The position numbers were made by a program, and so were the translations under genes. This document shows positions 53,620 to 62,997 of a stretch of DNA of 64,000 nt, one piece after another. The DNA comes from Kitagawia praeruptora (taxonomy: Eukaryota > Streptophyta > Magnoliopsida > Apiales > Apiaceae): positions 83,768,001-83,832,000 of the forward strand of contig CM075345.1 of NCBI GenBank assembly GCA_037693485.1. Direction: 5' to 3'. The notes under the pieces were generated by a model that searched no databases, was not told the origin of the DNA, and was given only the letters and a program-made list of their open reading frames with translations. The stretch's first letter is position 1; every line of letters begins with the position of its first letter.

Positions 53620-54670
53620 TTCGTAGGAAAGCGTTCTGGACAGCAACAATGCCCTATAGATGCTGTTGGATTGCTAGAAAAATCTTTAATGCTAGATCTC
53701 AAGCTCTGTCTTATGTTACATATAATGTTGGAGTTGCTTCTGGGTTTCTCTTTTGGCATGACCCTTGGGCCAACAAGAAGCCATTAGCTCTCATTTCTCC
53801 CTCGGTGATTTCTACTGCAGAATCGACTAGTATGGCTCCTATTAACTCTTATCTGCAGGATGGGGCTTGGAGGCTTCCCAATTCAAATCATATGGATGTT
53901 TTGGAGGTTAGAAGAAGGGCATCTCAAACTCAAATTGATAGCTGTGATAAGATCACCTGGGATGGACTTCAGCCAAATATGATTAATCTGTCATCAATTT
54001 GGGCATCCATTCGTGATACTGGGCAAGGGGTCAACTGGGTTGGCCTGGTTTGGAACTCTTTCAACATTCCGAAATGCTCCTTTATTTCGTGGCTAGCAAT
54101 CAAAAACAGGTTGCTTACAAAGGACCGTATGATAACATTTGGCATGAGGGTTGATCCAAGGTGTGTCCTATGTAGCACAAACAGGGAGTCTATAAGCCAT
54201 TTGCTTACTACTTGTCCGTATTTTAACCTCCTAAGTAAGGTGGTGCCATACCGGCTAAATGATGACTGGGTAAGGTGGCAGCAAGGTGACTTCTTTCAAT
54301 CCTCCATGTCAGAGCAGAAGAAGGTTATTGCAGGGGTGTACTTAACAACTTGCATATATAGTGTATGGAAGGAGCGAAATTTCAGAATCCATAATGCAGG
54401 TCCAGGACAAGCGACGCAAGTGCTTAGTCTAAAGGTCAAGTGCCTTGTTAGAGAGAAGCTATTTTCTTGTTCTTCATTCCAGAAGTGGGTTCGAAAGGAC
54501 CCATCCCATGTTTTACTCCTTTACTGAAAGGCCTAGTACTTAGTTGAGCTTGGTTGGTCATGTCGACCCTTTGTAGGTGTGCTTTGTATGTGTTGTTTTG
54601 GGGTTTGCCCCAGCTCTTCATGTAGCTCCATTTTGGTGAAATTTAATTTTTTAATTTAGCAAAAAAAAAA
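53620..54670 (+). mobile_element. 5'-truncated L1-type LINE (copy E), plus strand
   Basis: Holds the end of ORF2 and a 3' UTR with ttttggggtttgccccagc, then tttaattttttaatttagc and poly(A). The GGGG-loop-CCCC and the A/T run before 'agc-poly(A)' correspond to the 3' ends of the cassette copies. The host reading rejoins as ...MFSCF/LSQTD..., with at most the bases aaac duplicated. Confidence 0.85.
53622..54527 (+). pseudogene. LINE ORF2 C-terminus with zinc-binding RT-associated domain
   Basis: Open from the truncation to a TGA. It begins in the post-RT region typical of plant L1 ORF2 ('FLFWHDPWANKKPLALISPS'), followed by the zf-RVT domain: 'NIPKCSFISWLAIKNRLLTK', 'RCVLCSTNRESISHLLTTCP' with its Cys-Cys-His-Cys set. 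No RNase H follows. The RT and endonuclease are missing through 5' truncation. This is the only true LINE coding sequence among the seven related insertions, and the best local clue to the machinery that moves them. Confidence 0.85.
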
Positions 54671-55862
54671 CATGAAAACATGCTGTCAGCAGCAGAAACA
54701 TTTCTTCTCGTCCTTATACTAGTAGTGGGATCACCAATGATTAGATTGCTAGTGTAATCTCTGTTCCACTTTGTGGTTCTGGGCAAGCTCCTTTCTTGAT
54801 CTACTTGATCATTTCCTCTTTGAGGGGTTGACTCTCCATCATTGATGTTTTCTCCTTCATGTTCTTCAACATCTCCAGAATCATTCTCATTCTGATGATT
54901 AGCTGATACAGTTTGAGATTGAGCTGGAGTTTGAGTAGCATTATTGGTGTTGACAGCATTTCTTTCAAACTCGATATCCTGAGTACCAGTAGGTTCATCA
55001 GTAACAATTTCTTCTTCTTCCAAATACCCTTGATTTTCAAATCTAAGAGGCTCCATTTGACCATCCTCTTGCAGTCCTGGGAATTTGGTATCATCAAATG
55101 TGACATTTACACTTTCTTCAATGACTTTATGATCAATGACATAGACTCTGTAGGCAGTCCTTTCCAATCCATATCCCATGAAAATGCCTTCATAAGCTTT
55201 AGCATCGAACTTTCCTTTCCTTTCATGGTTGTCAATCATCATGAAACACTTGCTTCCAAATACATGAAAGTACTTGACAGTAGGTTTCTTTCCTGTTAAT
55301 AGATAGTAAGGAGTGTTTCCATGAGTCTTGTTGATCAAGGTTCTGTTCTGTGTGTAGCAAGCTGTATTAATAGCTTCTGCCCAGAAGTATGTTGGTAATT
55401 TAGAATCATTCAACATAGTTCTCGCAGCTTCGATGAGAGTTCTGTTCTTCATTTCTACAACTCCATTTTTGTTGTGGTGTCCTGGCAGTGGAGAATTATT
55501 GGACAATGCCTTCTTCTTTGCAGAAGTTTCCTAATGTGGCATTTCTGAACTCAGTACCATTGTCACTTCTCAGATATTGAACTTGAGCATTGGGGGTTCT
55601 TTCAAGAACTCTTATGTGATCAATGATTTCTTGAGTAGCTTCGTCCTTTGTCTCTAAAAACTTCACCCAAGTGTACCTTGAGTAGTCATCCACCATTACC
55701 AGGGCTTATCTCTTTCTTGCAAGAGATTGAACATTTACTGGACCAAACAAATCCATGTGAATTAATTTGAGTGGCTCAGTGTTGGTATTCACTTGCTTTG
55801 ATTTGTGCACAGATCTTTTCAATTTACCCATTTGACAATCCTCACATAGTCCTTCTTGACAG
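54671..55862 (-). pseudogene. SIRE-like integrase
   Basis: Minus strand: 'LCEDCQMGKLKR' (zinc motif Cys pair), then a stop, 'MVDDYSRYTWVKFLETKDEA', 'LRSDNGTEFRNATLGNFCKE', then after a frameshift near 55500 'ARTMLNDSKLPTYFWAEAIN' and 'NTPYYLLTGKKPTVKYFHVF', ending in the linker 'RNVSAADSMFSC' at the edge of E. Confidence 0.9.
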
Positions 55863-55867
55863 AATTC

Positions 55868-56400
55868 CTATTGAGGTAGTTCTCTCACCAAATCCTTCTT
55901 CATTAGAATATTCATATTCTCGAAATTGAGGTGTGAGAGCTTCTTGTGCCAAAGCATGCTTTCACCAACTGATGCTTTACTGTAAAAACAGTAAGCCTTA
56001 TCTTTATTGACAAAATTTAAGTCTACAATAAACAAGCTTCCTTTCCTGACTCCTTTCAAAGAGAGGCTTCGATCTTTCTTGTGATAGATATTACAGACCA
56101 TCATATCAAAATCAACCTTGAATCCCCTATCACTGAACTGGTTGACACTGAGTAGGTTGTGCTTCAATCCATCAACAAGAGCAATATCTTCAATGACAAC
56201 ATTTCCAATTTCCAAACAACCATATCCCACAGTATAACCTTTGTTGTTGTCTCCAAAAGTTATGATTGGGACGGCTTTCTCCACAAAATGTGATAGCATG
56301 GCTATATCACCAGTCATGTGCCTGGAGCATCCACTGTCGATGATCCACATGACCTGTTTCTATTTCTTGCCCTGCAAAACAGATGATTTTAATTTGCATC
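55868..56400 (-). pseudogene. SIRE-like protease and pre-integrase region
   Basis: 'MWIIDSGCSRHMTGDIAMLS' holds the copia protease active site (DSG followed by C instead of A, as in many copia elements), then 'ALVDGLKHNLLSVNQFSDRG' and 'MLWHKKLSHLNFENMNILMK'. A stop at about 55868 separates it from the zinc motif. Confidence 0.9.
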
Positions 56401-56487
56401 TGGTACCCAAACTCTGTTGGGTCCTGCAGTTACAACATCATTGTTTATATCATTCTGCTTCACATTTAAATCAACACTAGAATCCTC

Positions 56488-58633
56488 CTATTTGACTTCT
56501 TTTGCTGTCCACTTGGTTCTAGAGTTAGACTTGGTCTTTCTCTTAGTGGAAGCTGCCTTTTTGCCAACATAGGCATGTACAGAAGTCTCAGCAATTTCTA
56601 AATAGGAGAATCTTTCAGTAGACAGAATAGGCAGATTGAAACAAGTACTCATAACAACAATTTTTCTTGGCATACAGTCAATGTTATTACAGACATCCAT
56701 ACTTCTTTGCATAATGGGGATTCTATGTAAGTTACCACTAACATTGGACGCATTAACCTTATCCTGTTTGGGTTTCTTACAAACAAATGTTAAATGATGA
56801 GATGATCCACAATTATTGCAAAGCTTCCTGGGGGCATCCTTAACATGACTATATCCATTCATCTTATCAATCCCTAACTTGCCATTCCTATTCTTAGGCT
56901 TGTAGACATTTGCCTTGACAGTATGTTCTGAAGTTGCTGTCGAGCCACCCTTGACAGTACCTTTCTTTGCCTCTGTCTTAACAACAGGTTTGAAAGTTGC
57001 TGTCTTGGGTTCTCTCTTGACAGTATCTTTTGAAGTTTCTGTCTCATCCTTGTTGTCAGCTACTTTAGAACATTCTGTCTGATTTCTTGGTAGAGTTTTT
57101 GTCACGGGAGACTTGACAGTATCTTTTCCTTTGCTCAGTGTGCTGTCAATGCACTCATCTTCATCAAGTAGCTCTTGTTTGATGAACAAGGAAGTTTCAT
57201 CAAAATCAGTTTGAAGATTTTTTAAAATCGGATTGGAAACTCTTTTGAGAATTTGAGGTTTGACAGCATCACTGTCATCAAGAGCAATTGCCTTACCATG
57301 CCTTCTACCATACTCGAAACCTATTCCTACCTTCTGATTCTCAGTGTGATTATCATGATATTCCTTGACTAACTTAGAAGAGTCTCTAAAAGCTTTGAGT
57401 TTAAATTCATTTTTTGCAATTTGACTCCTGAGAAATTCTTCTATTTCCTTAGCACAGACAATATCATTTTTCAATCTAGCATTCTCTTGAGCTAATGAAT
57501 CTAGGGGACTGGTTCTTAGCAATAACATTTCATTTTCATATTTTAGAGTTTCATTCTGTTTAGTTAACTTAGCAATTTCTTCGTGAGTAGTAGATAAACT
57601 AACATGAATGTTAAACATCTCAGCACTTAAATCCTCAATGGTATGCTTATACTCAGTTTTAGACATATTAAGTAAGACTAGAGATGGTACCTGATTTGAT
57701 GAACTTGAAGCTTCTTCATCAGATTTAGCCATAAGGGCTAAGTTCATAAACTCCTCTTCTTCTTCATCTTCAGAATCATCCCAGCATTTTCCTTTAGCCA
57801 GATAGGCTTTCCCTTGATTTCTCTTAAACTGATTTCCAGATCCTTTTCCTTGATTCTGTCTTGGTCTTCTGCACTCAGTAGCAAAATGACCCAGCTTATT
57901 GCAGTTGTAACATCTGAACTTCGACCTATCCACCAACCCTGTCTTGTATCCTCCTCTTGTGGCTCCACCAGTGGCCTTTGAAAAACTTCCCTTGTTGAAC
58001 TTAGATGATTGACCCTGTGGCTTGTATGACTTGTCCCTTCTGAACTTGATATTCTTGAATCTCTTAGCCATATAAGCCATGGTTGGATTATCCATGCTTT
58101 TAATCTCTTCTACTGTGTAGAAGTCTTCATCTTCAACATCTTTCAGCTGTAGAACCACCTTCTCCTCGTCATCCAACACCTCCTCAATCTTCAAAGATGG
58201 CATCTGTTTTGGTTTTGAACTTTGTGATGGTTCACTTGGACAAGCTACTTGTGGTTCATGAGCTATGAGGGCTCCTGACATGTTTGTTAACATCCCTTTG
58301 GTTCCAGTTTGAATAGCTCTCTTTTGAAAAAGCCCGAGTTCGTATGATTTGAGCACACCATAGAGAGTTTCAAGAGAGACATCACTCAAGTTTCTTCCCT
58401 CTCTTATGGCTGTTACTTTGTGCTCAAGATGCTCAGGGATAGTGAGCAAAAATTTGATGTTAATCTCCTTTCTATCATAGAACTTCCCATGAATTTGTAA
58501 CTCAGTTATTAGCTTACTGAACCTCTCAAACATGTGTGTAAGTTCTTCGCCTAGTTTAGCCATAAATGCTTCATATCGTGATATAAGGATTTGTCTTTGG
58601 TTCTCGCGAACTTCTTCACTTCCTTCACACAGC
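56488..58633 (-). CDS. SIRE-like gag, main part
   Basis: A 715-codon open frame that continues the gag of 61896-61548 across retroposon F. UBN2-type gag ('FMAKLGEELTHMFERFSKLI', 'IREGRNLSDVSLETLYGVLK') is followed by a CCHC knuckle 'CYNCNKLGHFATEC', an acidic stretch, a coiled-coil ('TKQNETLKYENEMLLL'), Thr-Val-Lys repeat units (DTVKSP, DTVKRE, GTVKGG) and a second knuckle-like 'CNNCGSSHHLTFVC'. The long linker and coiled coil are typical of SIRE gag. It is intact apart from the insertion and a TAG at the end. Confidence 0.88.
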
Positions 58634-58803
58634 AACTCTATCTTGTTCCGCTTTGGAATGAGAGTCGTCTTTTCTCTCTAGCTTCCAACCCAGCCGCATC
58701 TACACTTTAACCTTTTCTACTCCATTTCTCCACCAGATCTACAATTAAGCCTTCCTAAATTCACTTTTTCTCACTTCTTTAACCTTTTAATCACATTTCT
58801 TAT

Positions 58804-59145
58804 ATGATATATATTTTCTTTTGTTCCGGGTTTGTTATGGTTGTTAAGGGATTGAACTTTGGTGAGATTCTTTCGAATCTTTCTTGGAACTTGTTTCCGT
58901 TGGTGATGATGAAAGACCCGTGTTACAGTGTACATTCAGCCTGTAAGCAAGCCACTGTTGCAGTGGTTTTAGGAGCAGATGGATTCTTCTCCTCGTATGG
59001 TTTGCCATTGAATCTGTTGGGTCTCTCTGGTTCGATGATTCGACTTATGGGATTAAACCACAAGGTTATGATAGAAGGTCCGCTCTTGGACTTCTCTTTT
59101 CAACGGATTAGATCCACCTTATCCATGGTGGTTGCTATCTCCTAG
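58804..59145 (+). CDS. Retroposon F first ORF, 113 aa
   Basis: Hydrophobic open frame ('MVVKGLNFGEILSNLSWNLF') ending TAG. Another frame follows at 59206-59517. Likely part of the same damaged or shifted coding region as the 609-aa ORF. No recognised domain. Confidence 0.3.
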   Translation: MIYIFFCSGFVMVVKGLNFGEILSNLSWNLFPLVMMKDPCYSVHSACKQATVAVVLGADGFFSSYGLPLNLLGLSGSMIRLMGLNHKVMIEGPLLDFSFQRIRSTLSMVVAIS

Positions 59146-59526
59146 ATGGAAACTAATCAGTTCAAGTAGTATGTTGGGGTTGTTGTAGAACTCACTAGGA
59201 TCCGCGTGTATGATTTGGATGGTTCTACCAGGTCGCACAATGGTTTCTTTGAGGCTTCTTCAGTTGTAGGCAGCTACCTGTTCGATGGAGTGCCTAACCG
59301 AGTCTTGGAAAAGTTTGTTGAGGCGTTAACTGGTTTAGCTTATGAGCTGGTTATATACTTTCTCTCTACTAGGCTTTTAGGTGTTGAGATCTGCGCTTTA
59401 GATCTTGTTGGTGACGGTTTTCCGTCTCAAAACTGGTGTTGTATGTGTAACATGGTTAACGGTGATTTTATATGTTTTCATGGTTGTGTTATGATGGGTT
59501 TGACTGGTTCTGCCTGAACTCATAGT

Positions 59527-61356
59527 TTGATTACGATGTTTGTTTGTCAAACTTTGGGGTTTATGCCTTGGTTGGTGATAAAGACCTACTGTGGGTTAAG
59601 ACTGATTTGCTTCGAAAATCAGGAATTGTTAAATATTGAAGACCTAAAGTCTTGCTGTTGTGTTCTATGTGTGGAGACAGTGGCTTTTATGAAAGATAAT
59701 AGAGTGTGCGATAATTTGCAGATTATTATTTTCGATATTTTGCAGGACTTTATGTGGGATAATTTGAAGGATTATCCTGTTTTGATATTCTCGTCTAGAC
59801 ACCTGGTAGGTTTGGGTGGTGTTGACCTTGGTTTTGTTTCGACTTTTTTTGTCGACAAAATGAGGATGGGTATTTTATTTGATAAGAGGTTTAAGTGCAA
59901 GAGTTGGGATGTAAGCCCTGTCATGGTGGTCGCCGAAGTAAACTCACAGCAAGGGCGAAGGGGTGCTACAGCAGGTGCCCAGGTGGGTATTCGCTTGGTA
60001 TTGAATTTGATGGATTCTTGTTCATGGGTTCAGAGAGCCTGCATTATGGCTAAGTCTATATTGTTGGATTTACATTATAAGATGAACAGTTTTGATTGGT
60101 TTCTGGCTGGTATTGATTACTGCTATCTCCTAGATGCTCTCACCCATTTGGGAGTCGATGGGAAGTTTCAGACGATTAGGTTCTTATTGTTGTTAACTCA
60201 ACTGGAACATGTGATAGTGAAGGAGATAAACCAAAGAGATGTTGTCTTGTGGCAACTTGGCCTGTGGTTCAGCACGCCAGAAGTGCTTTTGAAGGGAGAT
60301 GAGGAATGGTTCTATTCCTGTGACTACGGGCAGGGTCTTGATACCGCTGGTCTTCGAGAAGTTGCTGGTTATATCAGCATAAAGGACGTGTTTAGAGGTA
60401 CTGAACCTTCTACTCCCATTGCTTTAGTGAATTTTTGTGGAATTGATGACCAACACCTTGTATTGGTACCTATGGCCTGCTTGTTAAGATTGCAAGTCTT
60501 GATGTTGATTGATTTGTCTATGCGGTCGAGTTTCCTTGACAAGGAACTTACAAAAAGAGATATGTTTGTTAATCAAGAGGTTGATATGGTTCTCGATATC
60601 AGGGAGAGGAGGTTTTTAGTCTGGCCTAGGGAGTGGGGCATTGTGAATTGGCGGATGATAGCTGGAGATATAGAAGATAACATTTGGATTATTTTGATGG
60701 AGCGAACGGGGTTCGTAGTTCATGTTGATGGCAATCTGGTGATGCAGTACTTGTCTATAAGCTTTGGTCGTTGTAATTATGGTCCAGGGCACTCTGTGTG
60801 GAAGGACTTCATTTGTGGTGGTGACTGTGTTGTTACCATGAAAACAATGGGACCTAATCTGGGTTTTTCTGTTATTTATCCCTGTTCTTTTGTTGGTGGG
60901 TGCTTGATGATTGGTCTTGATCTGTACCAAGTGCAGAATGATGGGTTCGGTATTGAAGCTTGCCTTGTTAAGGCATTGTTAGTGCTTGGTTTTTTTAATG
61001 AATTATGGAACATGGCTTTTAGTGATGTGCTGCATTCCGTGATGAATCCTGTTGAAAGAATGGATGGCTTTTGGAGAAATTGCTTTCGTTGGTATGCTGG
61101 TTTTGACAACATCAATGTCGACAGCATGTGGAATGAGCATCCAGTTCTGGATACGTGTGTTATTGGTGCTAACAAAAGCGACTCCGATAGGGGTTCTTTG
61201 GATCTGCTGGGTAAAAGCAACGGAAGAAAACAATGGGCATTTGTGGTGTGTTGCTCATGTCGGTCAAGTCGGTCAAATGGGAGGCCTAGAAGGAAGGATT
61301 GCTTACAATTCTTGGATGTGAACCGGGTGGTCACTTTCTATTCGTACATGGCATAG
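59527..61356 (+). CDS. Retroposon F long ORF, 609 aa, unknown protein
   Basis: A 1.83-kb uninterrupted frame on the sense strand, unrelated by eye to the ORFs of A, B1, B2, C or D and with no RT, endonuclease, gag or CCHC motif. It is rich in Cys, Trp, Met, Leu and Val ('SCCCVLCVETVAFMKDNRVC', 'GHSVWKDFICGGDCVVTMKT') and ends basic ('SRSNGRPRRKDCLQF'). That amino acid profile is odd for a soluble protein and partly reflects a G/T-rich strand, which makes stop codons rarer. It may be a captured host sequence, a diverged element protein, or a frame kept open by composition. Confidence 0.4.
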   Translation: MITMFVCQTLGFMPWLVIKTYCGLRLICFENQELLNIEDLKSCCCVLCVETVAFMKDNRVCDNLQIIIFDILQDFMWDNLKDYPVLIFSSRHLVGLGGVDLGFVSTFFVDKMRMGILFDKRFKCKSWDVSPVMVVAEVNSQQGRRGATAGAQVGIRLVLNLMDSCSWVQRACIMAKSILLDLHYKMNSFDWFLAGIDYCYLLDALTHLGVDGKFQTIRFLLLLTQLEHVIVKEINQRDVVLWQLGLWFSTPEVLLKGDEEWFYSCDYGQGLDTAGLREVAGYISIKDVFRGTEPSTPIALVNFCGIDDQHLVLVPMACLLRLQVLMLIDLSMRSSFLDKELTKRDMFVNQEVDMVLDIRERRFLVWPREWGIVNWRMIAGDIEDNIWIILMERTGFVVHVDGNLVMQYLSISFGRCNYGPGHSVWKDFICGGDCVVTMKTMGPNLGFSVIYPCSFVGGCLMIGLDLYQVQNDGFGIEACLVKALLVLGFFNELWNMAFSDVLHSVMNPVERMDGFWRNCFRWYAGFDNINVDSMWNEHPVLDTCVIGANKSDSDRGSLDLLGKSNGRKQWAFVVCCSCRSSRSNGRPRRKDCLQFLDVNRVVTFYSYMA

Positions 61357-61547
61357 GTCTCATTTTGTGGTTTCAAACTAGTTTCAACTAGTTCTCTTTG
61401 TATGGTGATTGTATAGTGTCTTTATGATGCTATGACATTTGTTTTATTTGCATGTTGTCTTCGCGGGGTATGCCCCTAGAAGTGTATCAGTTGTTCCTTT
61501 ATGGTTTAAAATTTTAATTAGCAAAAAAAAAAACTCTATCTTGTTCC

Positions 61548-61896
61548 ACATCTCTTTTGCAGATCTACATCCCATGACATTACCACACATGGCTTTGTCT
61601 AATGTAAGTGAGTCGAGCAAGATGAGTTGTAAATAGTCATCCAAGACTACTTTCTCCTTTTCGGACTCTGTGTACTCTGAAGGCTTCTTTGCAACCCAAT
61701 GGGATGGAATGACTTCATCACTCTCAGTAGCAGCAGCTACTTCCTTCTGAGGTATGAAGGGGCCATTCTCAAGAATTCCCAAATACAGTGGATGGGCAGC
61801 TTTGATAAATAACAAGATCTTTCTTTTCCAGAAATTGTAGTTCTCTTTATCAAAGACTGAAATCTTGATTCCACTTGACTTCTGAACACTCGTCAT
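61548..61896 (-). pseudogene. SIRE-like gag, N-terminal part
   Basis: Start ATG 61896 ('MTSVQKSSGIKISVFDKENY'), then 'FWKRKILLFIKAAHPLYLGI' and 'EMWNKIE', which joins the 'LLCEGSEEVRENQ' of the main part once F and one TSD are removed. Confidence 0.9.
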
Positions 61897-61925
61897 GATC
61901 TTCAGATTTGTGTATCAATCTGGAT

Positions 61926-61937
61926 GCTCTGATACCA
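61926..61937 (-). promoter_or_regulatory. Primer binding site of the SIRE-like element, tRNA-iMet
   Basis: The minus strand reads tggtatcagagc, a perfect match to the tRNA-iMet complement, 2 nt inside the 5' LTR. Confidence 0.9.
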
Positions 61938-61939
61938 GT

Positions 61940-62997
61940 TGTTGGTCCCGAAGTATTGGAGAAGGGGGGGGGGTTGAATGCAATACTGATAAAATTGAAT
62001 CTCTAAATCAACAACGAATATAAAGATTATAGATTATCAGTAGATGTATGTAAGCAATAAGTGAAACAAGATTTCTCACAAAATAAATGTTTTATTTATT
62101 TTGTGTGAAGTGTTACTACAACCTGGAGAGAGAGTTTCTCCAGCTTCGATATCTCAAGAGATACAAATTGCTTCGTGTGCGTACATGAATATAAAAGAAT
62201 CTAAGATGTATTTAAGTAGAATAAGATACTCTGTTGTCTCTATCGCATGGGGTGTTGAGCTGTTGTCGTTTTTAAGTGGCAGCTCATTACAATTTGCACA
62301 CCCATGTGACTTTCCCAAATTGCTATACAGATAGGATAAACCTTATAAGTAAAGCAACCTAGATTCTTTCTATTTCTAGCTAATACAATTCTAGTAGATG
62401 TGGATATTACATACTCCTCGAATTGACCAGCCTTGTCTTGTGAATCTCTTAAGCTTCTGTCGTAGTCTTGCAGGTCTACTACAAACGATAGTGTGTTGCA
62501 GCAAATCTGTTTCTTGAACATGTAACCTGTCACGGGCTTTGACTGAGAAAATACCCATTTCAAATAATTCAAGGTGATAGTAACCTTAACCGCAGAGTCT
62601 ACTATCAAAGGAATATTCAGTGGTTGACAGTACGAGCTCCCGCCAATGTTGTTGTCGGAACTCAAAACTTGCTGTCAAGTGTGAGAATGTCACTATCTCT
62701 TGCTTCAGCCAATGTTGCTGTCAAATGTAGATTTGTCGTGACTTTGCAACATTTGTCTTCTTGTAACTTTACTGTCAAGAACATGACAGTAACTTTTATT
62801 CTTGCTATCTTCTGGATGTATTCCTTAAGGCTTGAACAAATGTATGAACTTCTCCCAAATCATGCAATTATTACATGACAGCAATTATTCGAATACGAAG
62901 ACATACTCTAACTGTGACAGTATGTTCAACTTAGTAAAAACTAAGTCAGGGAAATATAGTTAAGTTGTCTCTATGCTATCACCCATAAGTCCCAACA
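61940..62997 (-). repeat. 5' LTR of the SIRE-like element
   Basis: About 4% different from 30253-31310 by eye. Contains at least seven exact TGACAG/CTGTCA hexamers between 62520 and 62930. Confidence 0.92.

Larger units (their letters stand above)
58650..61531 (+). mobile_element. Poly(A) retroposon copy F (cassette family), plus strand
   Basis: The 16-bp TSD aactctatcttgttcc is at 58634-58649 and 61532-61547. The 5' signature aatgagagtcgtcttttctc comes 7 bp in. The 3' end is gcggggtatgcccc, atggtttaaaattttaattagc and poly(A). At 2.88 kb it is the longest copy and apparently full length. Confidence 0.92.
30253..62997 (-). mobile_element. SIRE/Maximus-like Ty1/copia retrotransposon, hosting five retroposons
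   Basis: Near-matching LTRs (30253-31310 and 61940-62997) begin tgttggtccc and end cccaaca. The minus strand carries, in order, tRNA-iMet primer site, gag with CCHC knuckle, protease, integrase, RT with YVDD, RNase H, a roughly 1.3-kb spacer, a long env-like region of several kb, and a polypurine tract. An extra env-like region after RNase H, together with a large size, is characteristic of the SIRE/Maximus lineage. Without inserts C, B1, D, E and F it is about 14.7 kb. About 45 differences between the LTRs can be seen by eye (about 4%). The expected 5-bp TSD is not found: left flank tgaac, right flank atccc. Confidence 0.88.
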
